Of a DNA stretch of 64,000 bases, positions 36,923 through 45,343 are shown piece after piece (positions within the stretch are counted from its first letter, which is position 1; each line of letters starts with the position of its first letter). Below the pieces are notes generated by a model, which worked only from the letters and a program-made list of their open reading frames with translations, was not told where the DNA came from and did not search any database. Made by a program: the position numbers and the translations under genes. The stretch spans positions 860,001 through 924,000 of the forward strand of contig NZ_JABWRJ020000002.1 of NCBI RefSeq assembly GCF_014268935.2. Direction: 5' to 3'. This DNA comes from Pseudomonas peradeniyensis (lineage in GTDB: Bacteria; Pseudomonadota; Gammaproteobacteria; Pseudomonadales; Pseudomonadaceae).

Positions 36923-39115
36923 GTGAAATCGAAGATTTCAGCGATGCCCTTGAGTGTTGTGGTGGGCCTGGTCAGCGCCATGGCCGGGACGGGGCTGGCC
37001 GAGGCCAAGGTACTTGATGGTCAGGATGAAACGGTCAGCACACCGGTAGCCGAGGATTATCACCTGATAAATGGGTCGAACCTGGAAGTCACTGCCGGCG
37101 GCAGTACCTTGATGATAATTGCTGAGAGCGGTTCGACTGTCACGGTGAACGGAGGGCAGGTAACAGCCTCCGGTGCGCAGACAGGTATCTCAATGCGCGA
37201 AGGTACCCAAGCGTCACTCGACGGGGCGACAGTTACAGCGGGAGCGTCCGGCTACGGTGTCGGTGCGGTCAATGCCTCAACCATTGTCGCGAAGGGCAGT
37301 ACCATCAGTGGTGGCAGCGGGGCGGCACTCAGCCACGGCAGTGTGCTTGAACTCATCGGCGGCACGCTGACCGGCACCCGGCAGATGGGCGCGTACCTCA
37401 ATGGCTCAACCCTGGTCGCCTCCGGCGGTACCGTCATAAGTGGCAAGACCAATGGCCTGAATGTCACCCAAGACCTGGCCGCCGACGGAGGTGGCGGCTC
37501 GCAGGTGAGGCTGGATGGTTCCATGGTCATGAGCGAAACCGCAAGCGCCATACTGGTTCGGGCGGCCGCTGACGGAACCACCGGCACGGCAACTATCGAG
37601 GTAAACAACGGCAGCCAGCTGATCGGCGGTAACGGCACGATCCTCGAGGTCACCGGCGGCATGACCGCCGATTTCGCCGCCGATAACAGCCAGTTGTCCG
37701 GCGATGTGGTGGTCGATGACATCAGCAGCGCCAACCTGGTCCTGCGTAACAATGCCTCGCTTCGGGGTAACCTGGTCAATGTCCAGAGCCTGGCCCTGCA
37801 AAGCGGTGGCCGCTGGACCCTGACCCAGGATGCCCAGGTGGGAGATCTCTCGCTGGACGACGGCACCGTCGATTTCACCGATCGGGATACCACGCCCGGT
37901 TTCAAGACGCTGACGCTCGACAGCCTCGAGGGCTCGGGCGTGTTCGTGATGGGCATCGACCTGGCCAGCGGCACCGGCGATCTGCTGAAGATCACGGGCA
38001 CGGCAGAGGGCAATCATCAGTTGAGCATCGCCAGCACTGGTGTCGATCCGGTGGAAGGGCAGGCGCCGCATCGCATCGTCGAGACCGGTGGCGGCGATGC
38101 CACTTTTGGCCTGTTGCACGATATTGATTTCGGAACCTTCCTCTACACCCTGGAAAAAGGCGACGGCGAGGACAACTGGTACCTGAAGCAGAAGCCCGGC
38201 AACGTGCTGACCCCGAGCGCCCGTGCGGTGCTGGGCATGTTCAGCGCCGCGCCGACGGTGTGGTACGGCGAACTGTCGTCGTTACGCAGCCGCATGGGCG
38301 AGCTGCGCCTTGGCCAGGGCCAGGGCTTGTGGATGCGCGGCTATGGCAACCGCTATAACCTCTCTGCCAGTTCTGCCGTGGCCTACCAGCAGGACCAGAA
38401 TGGCCTCAGCTTCGGTGCCGACGGCGCGCTGCCGGGCTACGATGGCCGTTGGCTGCTCGGGGTGATGGGCGGCTACAGCGAGTCGGACCTGGACTACAGC
38501 CTCGGTTCATCCGGCAAGATCAAGAGCTACTATGCAGGCGCCTACAGCACCTGGATGGCCGACAGTGGTTACTACATCGACGCGGTGCTCAAGTACAACC
38601 GCTTCCGTAACCGCAATGACGTGGTGATGAGCGATGGTCGCAAGACCAAGGGCGAGTATCACAACGACGGTCTCGGGGCATCGGTAGAGGTTGGCCGGCA
38701 CATCAAGCTGGACGATGGCTGGTATGTCGAGCCATTCACCCAGCTGTCCACGCTGAGGGTCGATGGCGACAGCTACACCTTGGACAACGGCCTGCGGGCC
38801 GAGAGCAACGGCGCCAATTCGCTGCTGGGCAAGGTCGGGGCCCAGGTCGGGCGCAACCTGGCGCTGGACAGCGGGGCCCTCCTGCAGCCCTACCTGAAAG
38901 TCGCGGCCGCCCATGAGTTCATCAACGACAACCGCGTCAAGGTCAACGACAACCGCTTCACCAACGATCTGTCCGGCACCCGGGGCGAGGTGGCGGTGGG
39001 CGTGGTGGCGCAGGTGAGCGACGTGCTGCAGCTGCACGGTGAATTCCAGTACAGCAATGGCGAGCACATCGAGCAGCCGTACGGCGTCAACCTGGGCTTG
39101 CGTTACAACTTCTGA
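36923..39115 (+). CDS. Autotransporter with pertactin-like passenger
   Basis: A 730-residue type Va autotransporter. Residues 1-27 form a signal peptide (VVVGLVSAMAGTGLA-EA). The passenger (about 30-440) is Gly/Ser/Thr-rich with short beta-helix repeats such as SGAQTGISMREGTQASLDG and NGSTLVASGGTVISG, as in pertactin-type surface proteins. Residues 470-730 form the outer-membrane barrel, starting LSSLRSRMGELRLG and ending in GVNLGLRYNF, with the C-terminal Phe needed for BAM insertion. The start is GTG at 36923 after CGGGAGAG; the out-of-frame ATG at 36921 meets a stop at once. No catalytic triad is visible, so adhesion is more likely than proteolysis. Confidence 0.9.
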   Translation: MKSKISAMPLSVVVGLVSAMAGTGLAEAKVLDGQDETVSTPVAEDYHLINGSNLEVTAGGSTLMIIAESGSTVTVNGGQVTASGAQTGISMREGTQASLDGATVTAGASGYGVGAVNASTIVAKGSTISGGSGAALSHGSVLELIGGTLTGTRQMGAYLNGSTLVASGGTVISGKTNGLNVTQDLAADGGGGSQVRLDGSMVMSETASAILVRAAADGTTGTATIEVNNGSQLIGGNGTILEVTGGMTADFAADNSQLSGDVVVDDISSANLVLRNNASLRGNLVNVQSLALQSGGRWTLTQDAQVGDLSLDDGTVDFTDRDTTPGFKTLTLDSLEGSGVFVMGIDLASGTGDLLKITGTAEGNHQLSIASTGVDPVEGQAPHRIVETGGGDATFGLLHDIDFGTFLYTLEKGDGEDNWYLKQKPGNVLTPSARAVLGMFSAAPTVWYGELSSLRSRMGELRLGQGQGLWMRGYGNRYNLSASSAVAYQQDQNGLSFGADGALPGYDGRWLLGVMGGYSESDLDYSLGSSGKIKSYYAGAYSTWMADSGYYIDAVLKYNRFRNRNDVVMSDGRKTKGEYHNDGLGASVEVGRHIKLDDGWYVEPFTQLSTLRVDGDSYTLDNGLRAESNGANSLLGKVGAQVGRNLALDSGALLQPYLKVAAAHEFINDNRVKVNDNRFTNDLSGTRGEVAVGVVAQVSDVLQLHGEFQYSNGEHIEQPYGVNLGLRYNF

Positions 39116-39129
39116 TCGCTCGCAATCGC

Positions 39130-40179
39130 CTACAGGCGAGGGTAATCGATATACCCCACCGGCCCTTTGCCATAGAACGTCTCCGGACGCGGCGCATTGA
39201 GCGGCGCATCGGCGGCCAGGCGCGCGGGCAGGTCGGGGTTGGCGATGAACGGGATGCCGAAGGCCACCGCATCGGCCTTGCCGCTGGCCAGGGCCGCATT
39301 GGCGCTGGCCTTGTCGAAGCGCTCGTTGACGATGTAGGGGCCGCCGAACGCCGCCTTGATCAGCGGACCGATGCTGTCGTCGGCTTCCTTCTCCCGCGAG
39401 CAGATGAAGGCGATGCCGCGCTTGCCCAGCTCCCGGGCCACGTAGGTGAAGGTCTCGGCACGGTCGGCATCGCCCATGTCGTGGGCATCGGCCCGTGGTG
39501 CCAGGTGCACGCCCACGCGGCCCGGGCCCCACACCTCGATGGCGGCGTCGGTGACTTCCAGCAGCAACCGCGCGCGGTTCTCCAGCGAGCCGCCATAGCG
39601 GTCGCTGCGCTGGTTGGTGCTGCTCTGTAGGAACTGGTCAAGCAGGTAGCCGTTGGCGCCATGGATCTCCACGCCGTCGAAGCCGGCGGCCTTGGCGTTC
39701 TCGGCGCCGCTGCGATAGGCCTCGACGATATCGGCGATCTCCTCGGTTTCCAGGGCCCGTGGGGTCGGGTAGTCGCTCTGTGGGCGCACCAGGCTGACAT
39801 GGCCCTTGGGCTGGATCGCGCTGGGGGCCACCGGCAGCTCGCCGTTCAGGTACGACGGGTGGGAGATGCGCCCGACATGCCACAGCTGCAGGAAGATTCG
39901 CCCGCCCGCGCCGTGGATGGCCTTGGTCACGTTGTGCCAGCCGCGCACCTGCTGGTCGTTCCAGATCCCGGGGGTATCCGGATAGCCGACACCCATCGGC
40001 GTGACCGAGGTTGCCTCGCTGAGGATCAGGCCGGCGCTGGCGCGCTGCACGTAGTACTCGGCCATCAGCGCGTTGGGCACGCGGCCTTCGTCGGCGCGGC
40101 AACGGGTCAGCGGGGCCATGATGATGCGGTTGGGCAGTTCCAGGTCGCCCAGGGTGATCGGGTCGAACAGCGTAGTCAT
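39130..40179 (-). CDS. xenB: Xenobiotic reductase B / old yellow enzyme (alkene reductase)
   Basis: A 349-residue FMN-dependent oxidoreductase of the old yellow enzyme family. Visible: FMN-site MAPLTRCRADEG near residue 21, the catalytic region DGVEIHGANGYLLDQFLQSSTN with His/Asn and the conserved QRSDRYGGSLENRARLLLE. XenB reduces activated alkenes and nitro compounds (nitroglycerin, TNT) using NADPH. Length and sequence match the P. putida XenB pattern, from memory. In P. aeruginosa it follows pyeR-pyeM; here it follows the ArsR gene directly. ATG at 40179 (MTTLFDP) is preferred to one two codons upstream. Convergent with the autotransporter, 14 bases apart. Confidence 0.93.
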   Translation of the reverse strand: MTTLFDPITLGDLELPNRIIMAPLTRCRADEGRVPNALMAEYYVQRASAGLILSEATSVTPMGVGYPDTPGIWNDQQVRGWHNVTKAIHGAGGRIFLQLWHVGRISHPSYLNGELPVAPSAIQPKGHVSLVRPQSDYPTPRALETEEIADIVEAYRSGAENAKAAGFDGVEIHGANGYLLDQFLQSSTNQRSDRYGGSLENRARLLLEVTDAAIEVWGPGRVGVHLAPRADAHDMGDADRAETFTYVARELGKRGIAFICSREKEADDSIGPLIKAAFGGPYIVNERFDKASANAALASGKADAVAFGIPFIANPDLPARLAADAPLNAPRPETFYGKGPVGYIDYPRL

Positions 40180-40203
40180 GTGCAAAGCCTCGCTTGGATC
40201 AGG

Positions 40204-40506
40204 TCAGAGCTCTTGGCTCATTTGCTCGAGGAACGCCTTGATGGTCGCCTCGTTGCGTTTGAAGAAATGCCACTGGCCGATCTTCTGGCTGCTGATCAGG
40301 CCGGCGCGCTGCAGGGTGGCCAGGTGGGCGGAGACGGTCGACTGCGACAGGCCGCAGCGTTGGTCGATCTGCCCGGCACACACACCGTGCTCGGTGCTGT
40401 GGTGCTGCTCGGGGAACTGCGCGGCCGGGTCTTTCAGCCAGTTGAGGATGTCTCGCCGGACCGGGTGGGCCAGGGCTTTTATGATTTCGTCGAGATCGAG
40501 GGGCAT
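40204..40506 (-). CDS. ArsR-family regulator of xenB (PyeR-like)
   Basis: A 100-residue winged-helix repressor of the ArsR family (LDEIIKALAHPVRRDILNWL, then the recognition helix QSTVSAHLATLQRAGLI). It has a C/H-containing segment but no obvious ArsR metal site of the CxC type; PyeR of P. aeruginosa also senses something other than metal. It is the first gene of an operon with xenB (24 bases apart). Upstream lies a 16-base perfect-arm inverted repeat that is the likely operator. From memory, P. aeruginosa has pyeR-pyeM-xenB; the pyeM exporter gene is absent here. Confidence 0.9.
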   Translation of the reverse strand: MPLDLDEIIKALAHPVRRDILNWLKDPAAQFPEQHHSTEHGVCAGQIDQRCGLSQSTVSAHLATLQRAGLISSQKIGQWHFFKRNEATIKAFLEQMSQEL

Positions 40507-40531
40507 GGTTGGCTCGTGGTGTGTAGCGGTA

Positions 40532-40571
40532 TATCGCGATGGAGCGAAATATAAATCGCTGCATCGCGATA
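40532..40571. promoter_or_regulatory. Palindromic operator upstream of the ArsR gene
   Basis: Left arm TATCGCGATGGAGCGA (40532-40547) and right arm TCGCTGCATCGCGATA (40556-40571) pair over 16 bases with one mismatch around an eight-base AT spacer. It lies 26 bases upstream of the regulator start. The inner ATCGCGAT is itself palindromic, so two dimers could bind. An ArsR-type repressor next door is the obvious ligand; this is inferred. Confidence 0.7.
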
Positions 40572-40657
40572 GACAAATATGAAAGGGTTCTGAGGCAAGC
40601 GTCATTGGCTATATCGGTTCATGACGATATGGGCGCCGGCGGTGCTAGACTGGCGCC

Positions 40658-41242
40658 ATGAACTACCTCGCGCACCTTCACCTGGGCGGCCCCGCGCCGC
40701 AACAACTGCTTGGCAGCCTGTATGGCGACTTCGTCAAAGGCACGCTGGAAGGGCGTTTTCCGCCGGCGCTGGAGGCTTCGATCCGGCTGCACCGGCATAT
40801 CGACAGCTACACCGACAGCCACCCGCTGGTGCTGGCGGCGCTGGCGCGTTTCCCGCGCGAGCGGCGACGCTTCGCCGGGATCGTGCTGGATGTGTTCTTC
40901 GATCATTGCCTGGCCAGGCACTGGGGGGAGTACGCAGAGCAGCCGCTGGCGCAGTTCACCGGCGACTTCTACAAAGTGCTGCTGGCCGAGCCGCAACTGC
41001 CGGGCCGGCTGGCGCGGATCGCGCCGTTCATGGCGGCGGATGACTGGCTCGGGGCTTATGGCAACTTCGCAACCCTGGAGCAGGTGTTTGGCGGTATTGC
41101 CCGGCGCTTGTCGCGGCCCGAGGGGATGGACGGGGTGATGGAAGAGCTGGAGCGCCTGTACGAGCTACTGCTGGCGGATTTTCGCGAGTTCTATCCGCAG
41201 TTGCAGGCATTTGCGGCAGCGCGACGAGGCCGGTCCAGCTGA
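40658..41242 (+). CDS. acpH: Acyl carrier protein phosphodiesterase AcpH
   Basis: A 194-residue HD-like hydrolase that removes the 4'-phosphopantetheine arm from ACP. Visible family motifs: MNYLAHLHL at the start, GSLYGDFVKG, RLHRHIDSYTDSHP and VLDVFFDHCLARHW, which supply the His/Asp metal ligands. It is divergent from the ArsR-xenB operon and convergent with olsA. A GC-rich stretch precedes its start without a clear ribosome site. Confidence 0.93.
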   Translation: MNYLAHLHLGGPAPQQLLGSLYGDFVKGTLEGRFPPALEASIRLHRHIDSYTDSHPLVLAALARFPRERRRFAGIVLDVFFDHCLARHWGEYAEQPLAQFTGDFYKVLLAEPQLPGRLARIAPFMAADDWLGAYGNFATLEQVFGGIARRLSRPEGMDGVMEELERLYELLLADFREFYPQLQAFAAARRGRSS

Positions 41243-41252
41243 CGTCAACTGT

Positions 41253-42035
41253 TCAAGCTGCCTTGGCCTGGCGGCGCGGCTCGACATCCTCGATGCCGAA
41301 CAACGCCAGACGCACCGCCTGCTGCGCCTGAAACGCCAGCGCCGCGCGCTCCTGGCCTTCGCTGCCGATCGGCGCTAACAGGTGGATCACCACCTCGCCC
41401 CGGTCTCGCCCGAACAGCCGCATCAGATGGGACACCAAATCGTCCTCGCCAATGAACGGCGCAATCGGATCGGGTTGGCCTGCGCGCAGATATTGAATCG
41501 CCACTGGCTGCAGCGGCGTGCCCTGGTCGATGGCCCCGGCCAGTAGACGCCCATGGAAGGTGCGCAGGGTGCGACCGTCGGTGGTGGTGCCCTCCGGGAA
41601 GATCAGCAGGGGGCGTTGCTCGCCTAATTGATCGCTGATCTGCTGGCGCAGGCGCTGGGCATCGCCACCGCCACGGCGGATGAACAGGGTCCCGGCCTTC
41701 TCGGCCAGCCAGCCGGCCACCGGCCAGTGCCGCACCTCGGCCTTGGACAGGAACGACAGCGGCGTGAGCATGCCGAGCAGCGGGATATCGGTCCACGAGA
41801 CATGATTGCAGACCCAGAGCATCGGCCGTTGTGGCAGTTCACCCCTGACCTTTACGTCGAAGGGCAGGGCGGCAACCAGGCGGCCCATGAACAGGCGTGT
41901 CCAGCGCTGGCGGCGTTCGATCGAGGCCTTAAGGCCCAGGCGTTCGCCAAGGGCGATGATGCTGGCCATTGCCAGCCCCAGGGCCAGTACCAGGAGCAGC
42001 CGCAGCAGGCGGGCACTGGCCCGCAGGCGCGGCAT
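41253..42035 (-). CDS. olsA: OlsA-type lysophospholipid/lyso-ornithine-lipid acyltransferase
   Basis: A 260-residue PlsC-type acyltransferase anchored by an N-terminal helix (RLLRLLLVLALGLAMASII). The four PlsC motifs are present: NHVSWTD (H..D catalytic), FIRRGGGD, FPEGTT and PVAIQYL. With OlsB it makes ornithine lipid: OlsA adds the second, ester-linked acyl chain. It overlaps the olsB stop (TGATG), so translation is coupled. The gene order olsB-olsA matches P. aeruginosa. Confidence 0.92.
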   Translation of the reverse strand: MPRLRASARLLRLLLVLALGLAMASIIALGERLGLKASIERRQRWTRLFMGRLVAALPFDVKVRGELPQRPMLWVCNHVSWTDIPLLGMLTPLSFLSKAEVRHWPVAGWLAEKAGTLFIRRGGGDAQRLRQQISDQLGEQRPLLIFPEGTTTDGRTLRTFHGRLLAGAIDQGTPLQPVAIQYLRAGQPDPIAPFIGEDDLVSHLMRLFGRDRGEVVIHLLAPIGSEGQERAALAFQAQQAVRLALFGIEDVEPRRQAKAA

Positions 42036-42790
42036 CAGACCGCCGCCTTGAAGTGACGGGCGTAGCGCGGGCAGAGGTCGTCGCGCTTGAGCAGGATGAA
42101 CACGTCGGCGACCTGGAAGTCCTCGTCCCAGCAAGGCTCGCCGCAGATCTTCGCGCCCAGGCGCATGTAGGCCTTGAGCAGCGGCGGCATCTCGGCGATG
42201 ACGTTGTTCGGCAGCGGCAGGCTCGGCAGTGGGTTCTTCGGTTCGGCGCGCAGGTGCTCGGTGCACAGGTAGCGTTCGCGCAGGCGTTGCATGATCGCGT
42301 GGGCCTGCACGCCGCCGTCCTGCATGGGGATGCTGGCGCAACCCATCAGGTAGCTGTAGCGGCCTTCGTTGAGCACTTCGGCCAGCTCGCTCCAGAGCAC
42401 GGCGATGGTGCCGCCGTTGCGGTAGGCCGGGTCGACGCAGGTACGGCCCAGCTCGAGGATCGGGCCTTGCAGCTGCAACAGCCCGTGCAGGCTGAATTCT
42501 TCTTCACTGTAGAAGCGGCCCAGGCTGCTGGCGGCCTGGTGGTCGAGCAGGCGGGTGGTGGCGACCAGCTGGCCGGTGGCCAGGTCGCGCACGCCGATGT
42601 GGCGGCAGTGGATGTCGTAGTCGTCCATGTCCAGGCCGTGTTCGGCGCCCTTGAGCTTGGCCTTGAATTCGGCGCTGAACACCTTGAAGCGCAGGGCCTG
42701 TGCTTCCTGCAGGGCCGCGGCGCCGACCAGGCGTTCGGCTTGCAGACGGCGTTCAGTGCTGTTGTCGCCAGAGCGAGCGATCCGAGTCAT
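42035..42790 (-). CDS. olsB: L-ornithine N-alpha-acyltransferase OlsB
   Basis: A 251-residue acyltransferase that adds a 3-hydroxyacyl group from ACP to ornithine, the first step of ornithine lipid synthesis. The GNAT-like core [22 protein letters not shown] is clear, with an upstream [12 protein letters not shown] and the C-terminal [11 protein letters not shown] segment typical of the family. ATG at 42790 follows GGAGAC; a longer frame from 42814 is less likely. It is the promoter-proximal gene of olsBA; no PHO box is visible although phosphate control of this operon is known in P. aeruginosa. Confidence 0.93.
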   Translation of the reverse strand: MTRIARSGDNSTERRLQAERLVGAAALQEAQALRFKVFSAEFKAKLKGAEHGLDMDDYDIHCRHIGVRDLATGQLVATTRLLDHQAASSLGRFYSEEEFSLHGLLQLQGPILELGRTCVDPAYRNGGTIAVLWSELAEVLNEGRYSYLMGCASIPMQDGGVQAHAIMQRLRERYLCTEHLRAEPKNPLPSLPLPNNVIAEMPPLLKAYMRLGAKICGEPCWDEDFQVADVFILLKRDDLCPRYARHFKAAV

Positions 42791-42923
42791 TGCGAGTCTC
42801 CATAAGCCAGCCAAAGGGTTGCGGCCGGTCGGCTTTGTTGTGCAAAGTCAGCCTAGGTACGCCCGGTGTCACCCCTGTGAATCTTTGGTGATGCTTGCGT
42901 GACACCCCTACAAGGAGCTTGCG

Positions 42924-43811
42924 ATGGCCTGGTTGCAACGACTCAACGACCCCTTGCGCCACCCGCTGGCGGCGACCCTGGGTGAAACCTACGCGGCGGT
43001 GCTCGAGCACCTGGGCGCGGTCGCGCCGTTCGAGCTGGCGGTGCTGGGCGGGCGCGCCATGGCCACGCCGGGCCTGGCCTTCCTGCTCGGTTACCAGGCG
43101 GCGCTGCGCGTGCTCTGGCCCAGCGCGCCCGCCAGCCTGGGGGCGTTGTGCGCCACCGAGCGGCGCAGCGTGCGCCCGGCTGACATGCATACCCGCCTCG
43201 ATGGCTTGCGCCTGAGCGGCAGCAAGGACTTCGTCACCGCCGGGCTGGACGCCGAATGGCTGTTGGTGGCGGCGCGCCATGAAGCGCCGGGCGAGACGCC
43301 GCGGTTGCAACTGGCGGTGGTCTATCCGGGGGAGCCCGGTGTCAGCCTCGAGGCCTTGCCGACCCTGCCGTTGATGCCCGAAGTCGGCCATGGCCGGCTG
43401 CTGCTCAAGGAGGCTGCGTGCGAGTTGCTTGCCGGCGATGGCTGGGACGCCTACGTCAAACCCTTCCGCTCCCTTGAAGACCTTTATGTGCTCGCCGCGC
43501 TGGTGGCCTGGCTGCACGGCGTGGCCCAGGAGTGCGCCTGGCCGCAGGATCTGCGGCTGCGATTGATCGGGCTGCTGGCCGGTTGTGCCGAGGGCAGCCG
43601 GCAATGCCCGGACAGCGTGGCCTGCCACTTGCTGCTGGGAGGCCTATTTGCCCAGTTCCAGGGCTTGCGGGGCGAGATCGACCAGGCGCTGGCAGCAGGT
43701 CCAGACCACTGGGCGCAACTCTGGCAGCGCGACCAGGGCCTGCTGGCGCTGGCCGGCGTGGCCCGTGACAAGCGACTGGCCAAGGCATGGAGTGCCGCCG
43801 GATTGTCATGA
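42924..43811 (+). CDS. Acyl-CoA dehydrogenase-like protein (short)
   Basis: A 295-residue protein with partial similarity to acyl-CoA dehydrogenases: ATERRSVRPADMHTRLDGLRLSGSKDFVTAG resembles the flavin/substrate-binding middle domain, and the C-terminal half is helical. Full enzymes are about 380 residues and carry a catalytic Glu; I do not see a clear equivalent, and the N-terminal helical domain is shortened. It could be a divergent or non-catalytic member. ATG at 42924 follows AAGGAG. Divergent from olsB; a serine hydrolase gene follows on the same strand. Confidence 0.72.
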   Translation: MAWLQRLNDPLRHPLAATLGETYAAVLEHLGAVAPFELAVLGGRAMATPGLAFLLGYQAALRVLWPSAPASLGALCATERRSVRPADMHTRLDGLRLSGSKDFVTAGLDAEWLLVAARHEAPGETPRLQLAVVYPGEPGVSLEALPTLPLMPEVGHGRLLLKEAACELLAGDGWDAYVKPFRSLEDLYVLAALVAWLHGVAQECAWPQDLRLRLIGLLAGCAEGSRQCPDSVACHLLLGGLFAQFQGLRGEIDQALAAGPDHWAQLWQRDQGLLALAGVARDKRLAKAWSAAGLS

Positions 43812-43872
43812 AAGCCTGAGAGGCTGGGGGCACCTTTGAACCTGGGCCGCTGTGCGCCCCATTGCGGGACCT

Positions 43873-43896
43873 GTGGGAGCGGGCTTGCCCCGCGAT
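43873..43896. repeat. REP element in the leader of the serine hydrolase gene
   Basis: One exact REP core, flanked by its own longer inverted arms GCTGTGCGCCC (43849-43859) and GGGCGCACAGC (43897-43907). The whole could fold as a hairpin just 22 bases upstream of the hydrolase ATG and just after the preceding gene's stop. Confidence 0.82.
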
Positions 43897-43929
43897 GGGC
43901 GCACAGCAGCCCTTTGCAGGTTGCTCCCC

Positions 43930-45006
43930 ATGAAGGCACTGTTGCTTGCCCTGTCCATGACCGCCGCCCCGGCCTGGGCCGAAGACTGGCCCTCGGCGCA
44001 GTGGCCAGTCGATAACGCCGTTATCGACTGGCAGGCCGTCGACACCTACGCCTTCGCGCCGCGCGCTGCCGAACGCGGAGGCATTCGCACCGACGCGCTG
44101 TTGATCATCCGCGATGGCCGTATTCTCCATGAGCGCTATACCGAACCAACCCGCGTCGATACGCCGCACCTGACCTGGTCGGTGAGCAAGGGCGTGCTGG
44201 CCACGGTCATGGGAGTGGCCTACGGCGAGGGGCGCTTCAAGCTCGATGACCCGGCCGCCCGCTACTACCCGGCTCTGCAGCGACATCCCGGACTGCGCCT
44301 GATCGACCTGCTGCACTGGGCCAGCGGCCTGGCCTGGCAGGAGGATTATGAATACGCGCCCTTGAAGTCGTCGGTGGTGGCCATGCTCTATACCCGCGGC
44401 CGCGCCGACATGGCGGCCTACACGGCGGCCATGCCCGCTGTCAGTGCGCCCGGCACGCAATTCGCCTATTCCAGCGGCGACAGCAACCTGCTCGCCGCCA
44501 GCCTGCGCGGTATGCTCGACCCCGCGCGCTATGCCGACTACCCCTGGCAGGCCCTGTTCACTCCGCTGGGTATCAAAAGCGCGGTCTGGGAGCGGGATGG
44601 CGCGGGAACCTATGTCGGCTCATCCTACCTCTATCTCGACGCCCGCGACCTGGCGCGTATCGGCTTGCTGATGCAGCGCGATGGACGCTGGCGCGAGGGC
44701 CGGTTGCTGCCGGCCGAGTGGGTGGCGTTCAATCGAACCCTGTTCAGCGCCGCCCAGCCGGTGCCGGGCGAAGCCAACCCCGGCGGTCACTGGTGGCTCA
44801 ACCAGCCGCTGCCCGGGCAGCCGGCGCCGTGGCCGGATGCGCCAACGGACACCTTCGCCGCGCTCGGCCATTGGGGCCAGGCGCTCTATGTGCTGCCCTC
44901 GCGCAAGCTGGTGATCGTGCGCTATGCCGATGACCGCGACGCCAGCTTCAGTCACAACGAACTGCTCAAGCGGGTGCTGGCCGCCGTGGCCGGGGAGGGG
45001 GCATGA
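43930..45006 (+). CDS. Exported serine hydrolase (class C beta-lactamase fold)
   Basis: A 358-residue serine hydrolase. Residues 1-18 form a signal peptide ending APAWA. The catalytic SxxK is SVSK in HLTWSVSKGVLATVMG, a Tyr-based second motif is YSSGDSN, and a late HWGQALYVLP region replaces the KTG box. These proteins are often esterases or 6-aminohexanoate-oligomer-type hydrolases, or peptidases of cell-wall fragments; most do not hydrolyse beta-lactams. ATG at 43930 is used because the signal peptide starts there. The following small gene overlaps its stop (ATGA). Confidence 0.86.
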   Translation: MKALLLALSMTAAPAWAEDWPSAQWPVDNAVIDWQAVDTYAFAPRAAERGGIRTDALLIIRDGRILHERYTEPTRVDTPHLTWSVSKGVLATVMGVAYGEGRFKLDDPAARYYPALQRHPGLRLIDLLHWASGLAWQEDYEYAPLKSSVVAMLYTRGRADMAAYTAAMPAVSAPGTQFAYSSGDSNLLAASLRGMLDPARYADYPWQALFTPLGIKSAVWERDGAGTYVGSSYLYLDARDLARIGLLMQRDGRWREGRLLPAEWVAFNRTLFSAAQPVPGEANPGGHWWLNQPLPGQPAPWPDAPTDTFAALGHWGQALYVLPSRKLVIVRYADDRDASFSHNELLKRVLAAVAGEGA

Positions 45007-45299
45007 AGCGGGTCGTACTCGTGCTGTTGCTGGCCGGGTTGGCCTGGGCCTGGCATGAGCGCCAGGCACTCGCGGACTTCCCGGGCATTCTTTCGGCCTA
45101 TTCGGCGAAGGAGTACTGCTCGTGCCGCTTCGTCATGGGCTTTGCTGAAACCTACTGCCGAGGCTATGTGCAGCAGTACCTGCCCTTGAGCCTGCTGGAG
45201 GAGGACGGCGCCCGGCGCATGGTCACCGCCGAGGGCCTGGGCCGGCGCAACCAGGCCGCCTGGCAGGGCGTGCGCGAGGGTTGCCGCTTGCTGCCGTGA
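45003..45299 (+). CDS. Small Cys-rich exported protein coupled to the serine hydrolase
   Basis: A 98-residue product with an N-terminal hydrophobic helix (VVLVLLLAGLAWAW) that could be a signal sequence or anchor. The mature part contains a CSC pair, a further Cys in FAETYCRGYV and one near the end (GCRLL): four Cys in all. I do not recognise a family. The four-base overlap with the hydrolase gene points to joint function or coupled expression. It could be a periplasmic partner or disulfide protein; this is inference. Confidence 0.75.
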   Translation: MKRVVLVLLLAGLAWAWHERQALADFPGILSAYSAKEYCSCRFVMGFAETYCRGYVQQYLPLSLLEEDGARRMVTAEGLGRRNQAAWQGVREGCRLLP

Positions 45300-45343
45300 A
45301 ACCGTGCGGGTAAGGTTGACGGCCTTGATTTACAGGATTTCAC

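Noticed and set aside
42791..42923. PHO box upstream of olsB
   Set aside because: No pair of CTGTCAT-like repeats with the right spacing; only the GTGTCACCCCT repeats are present.
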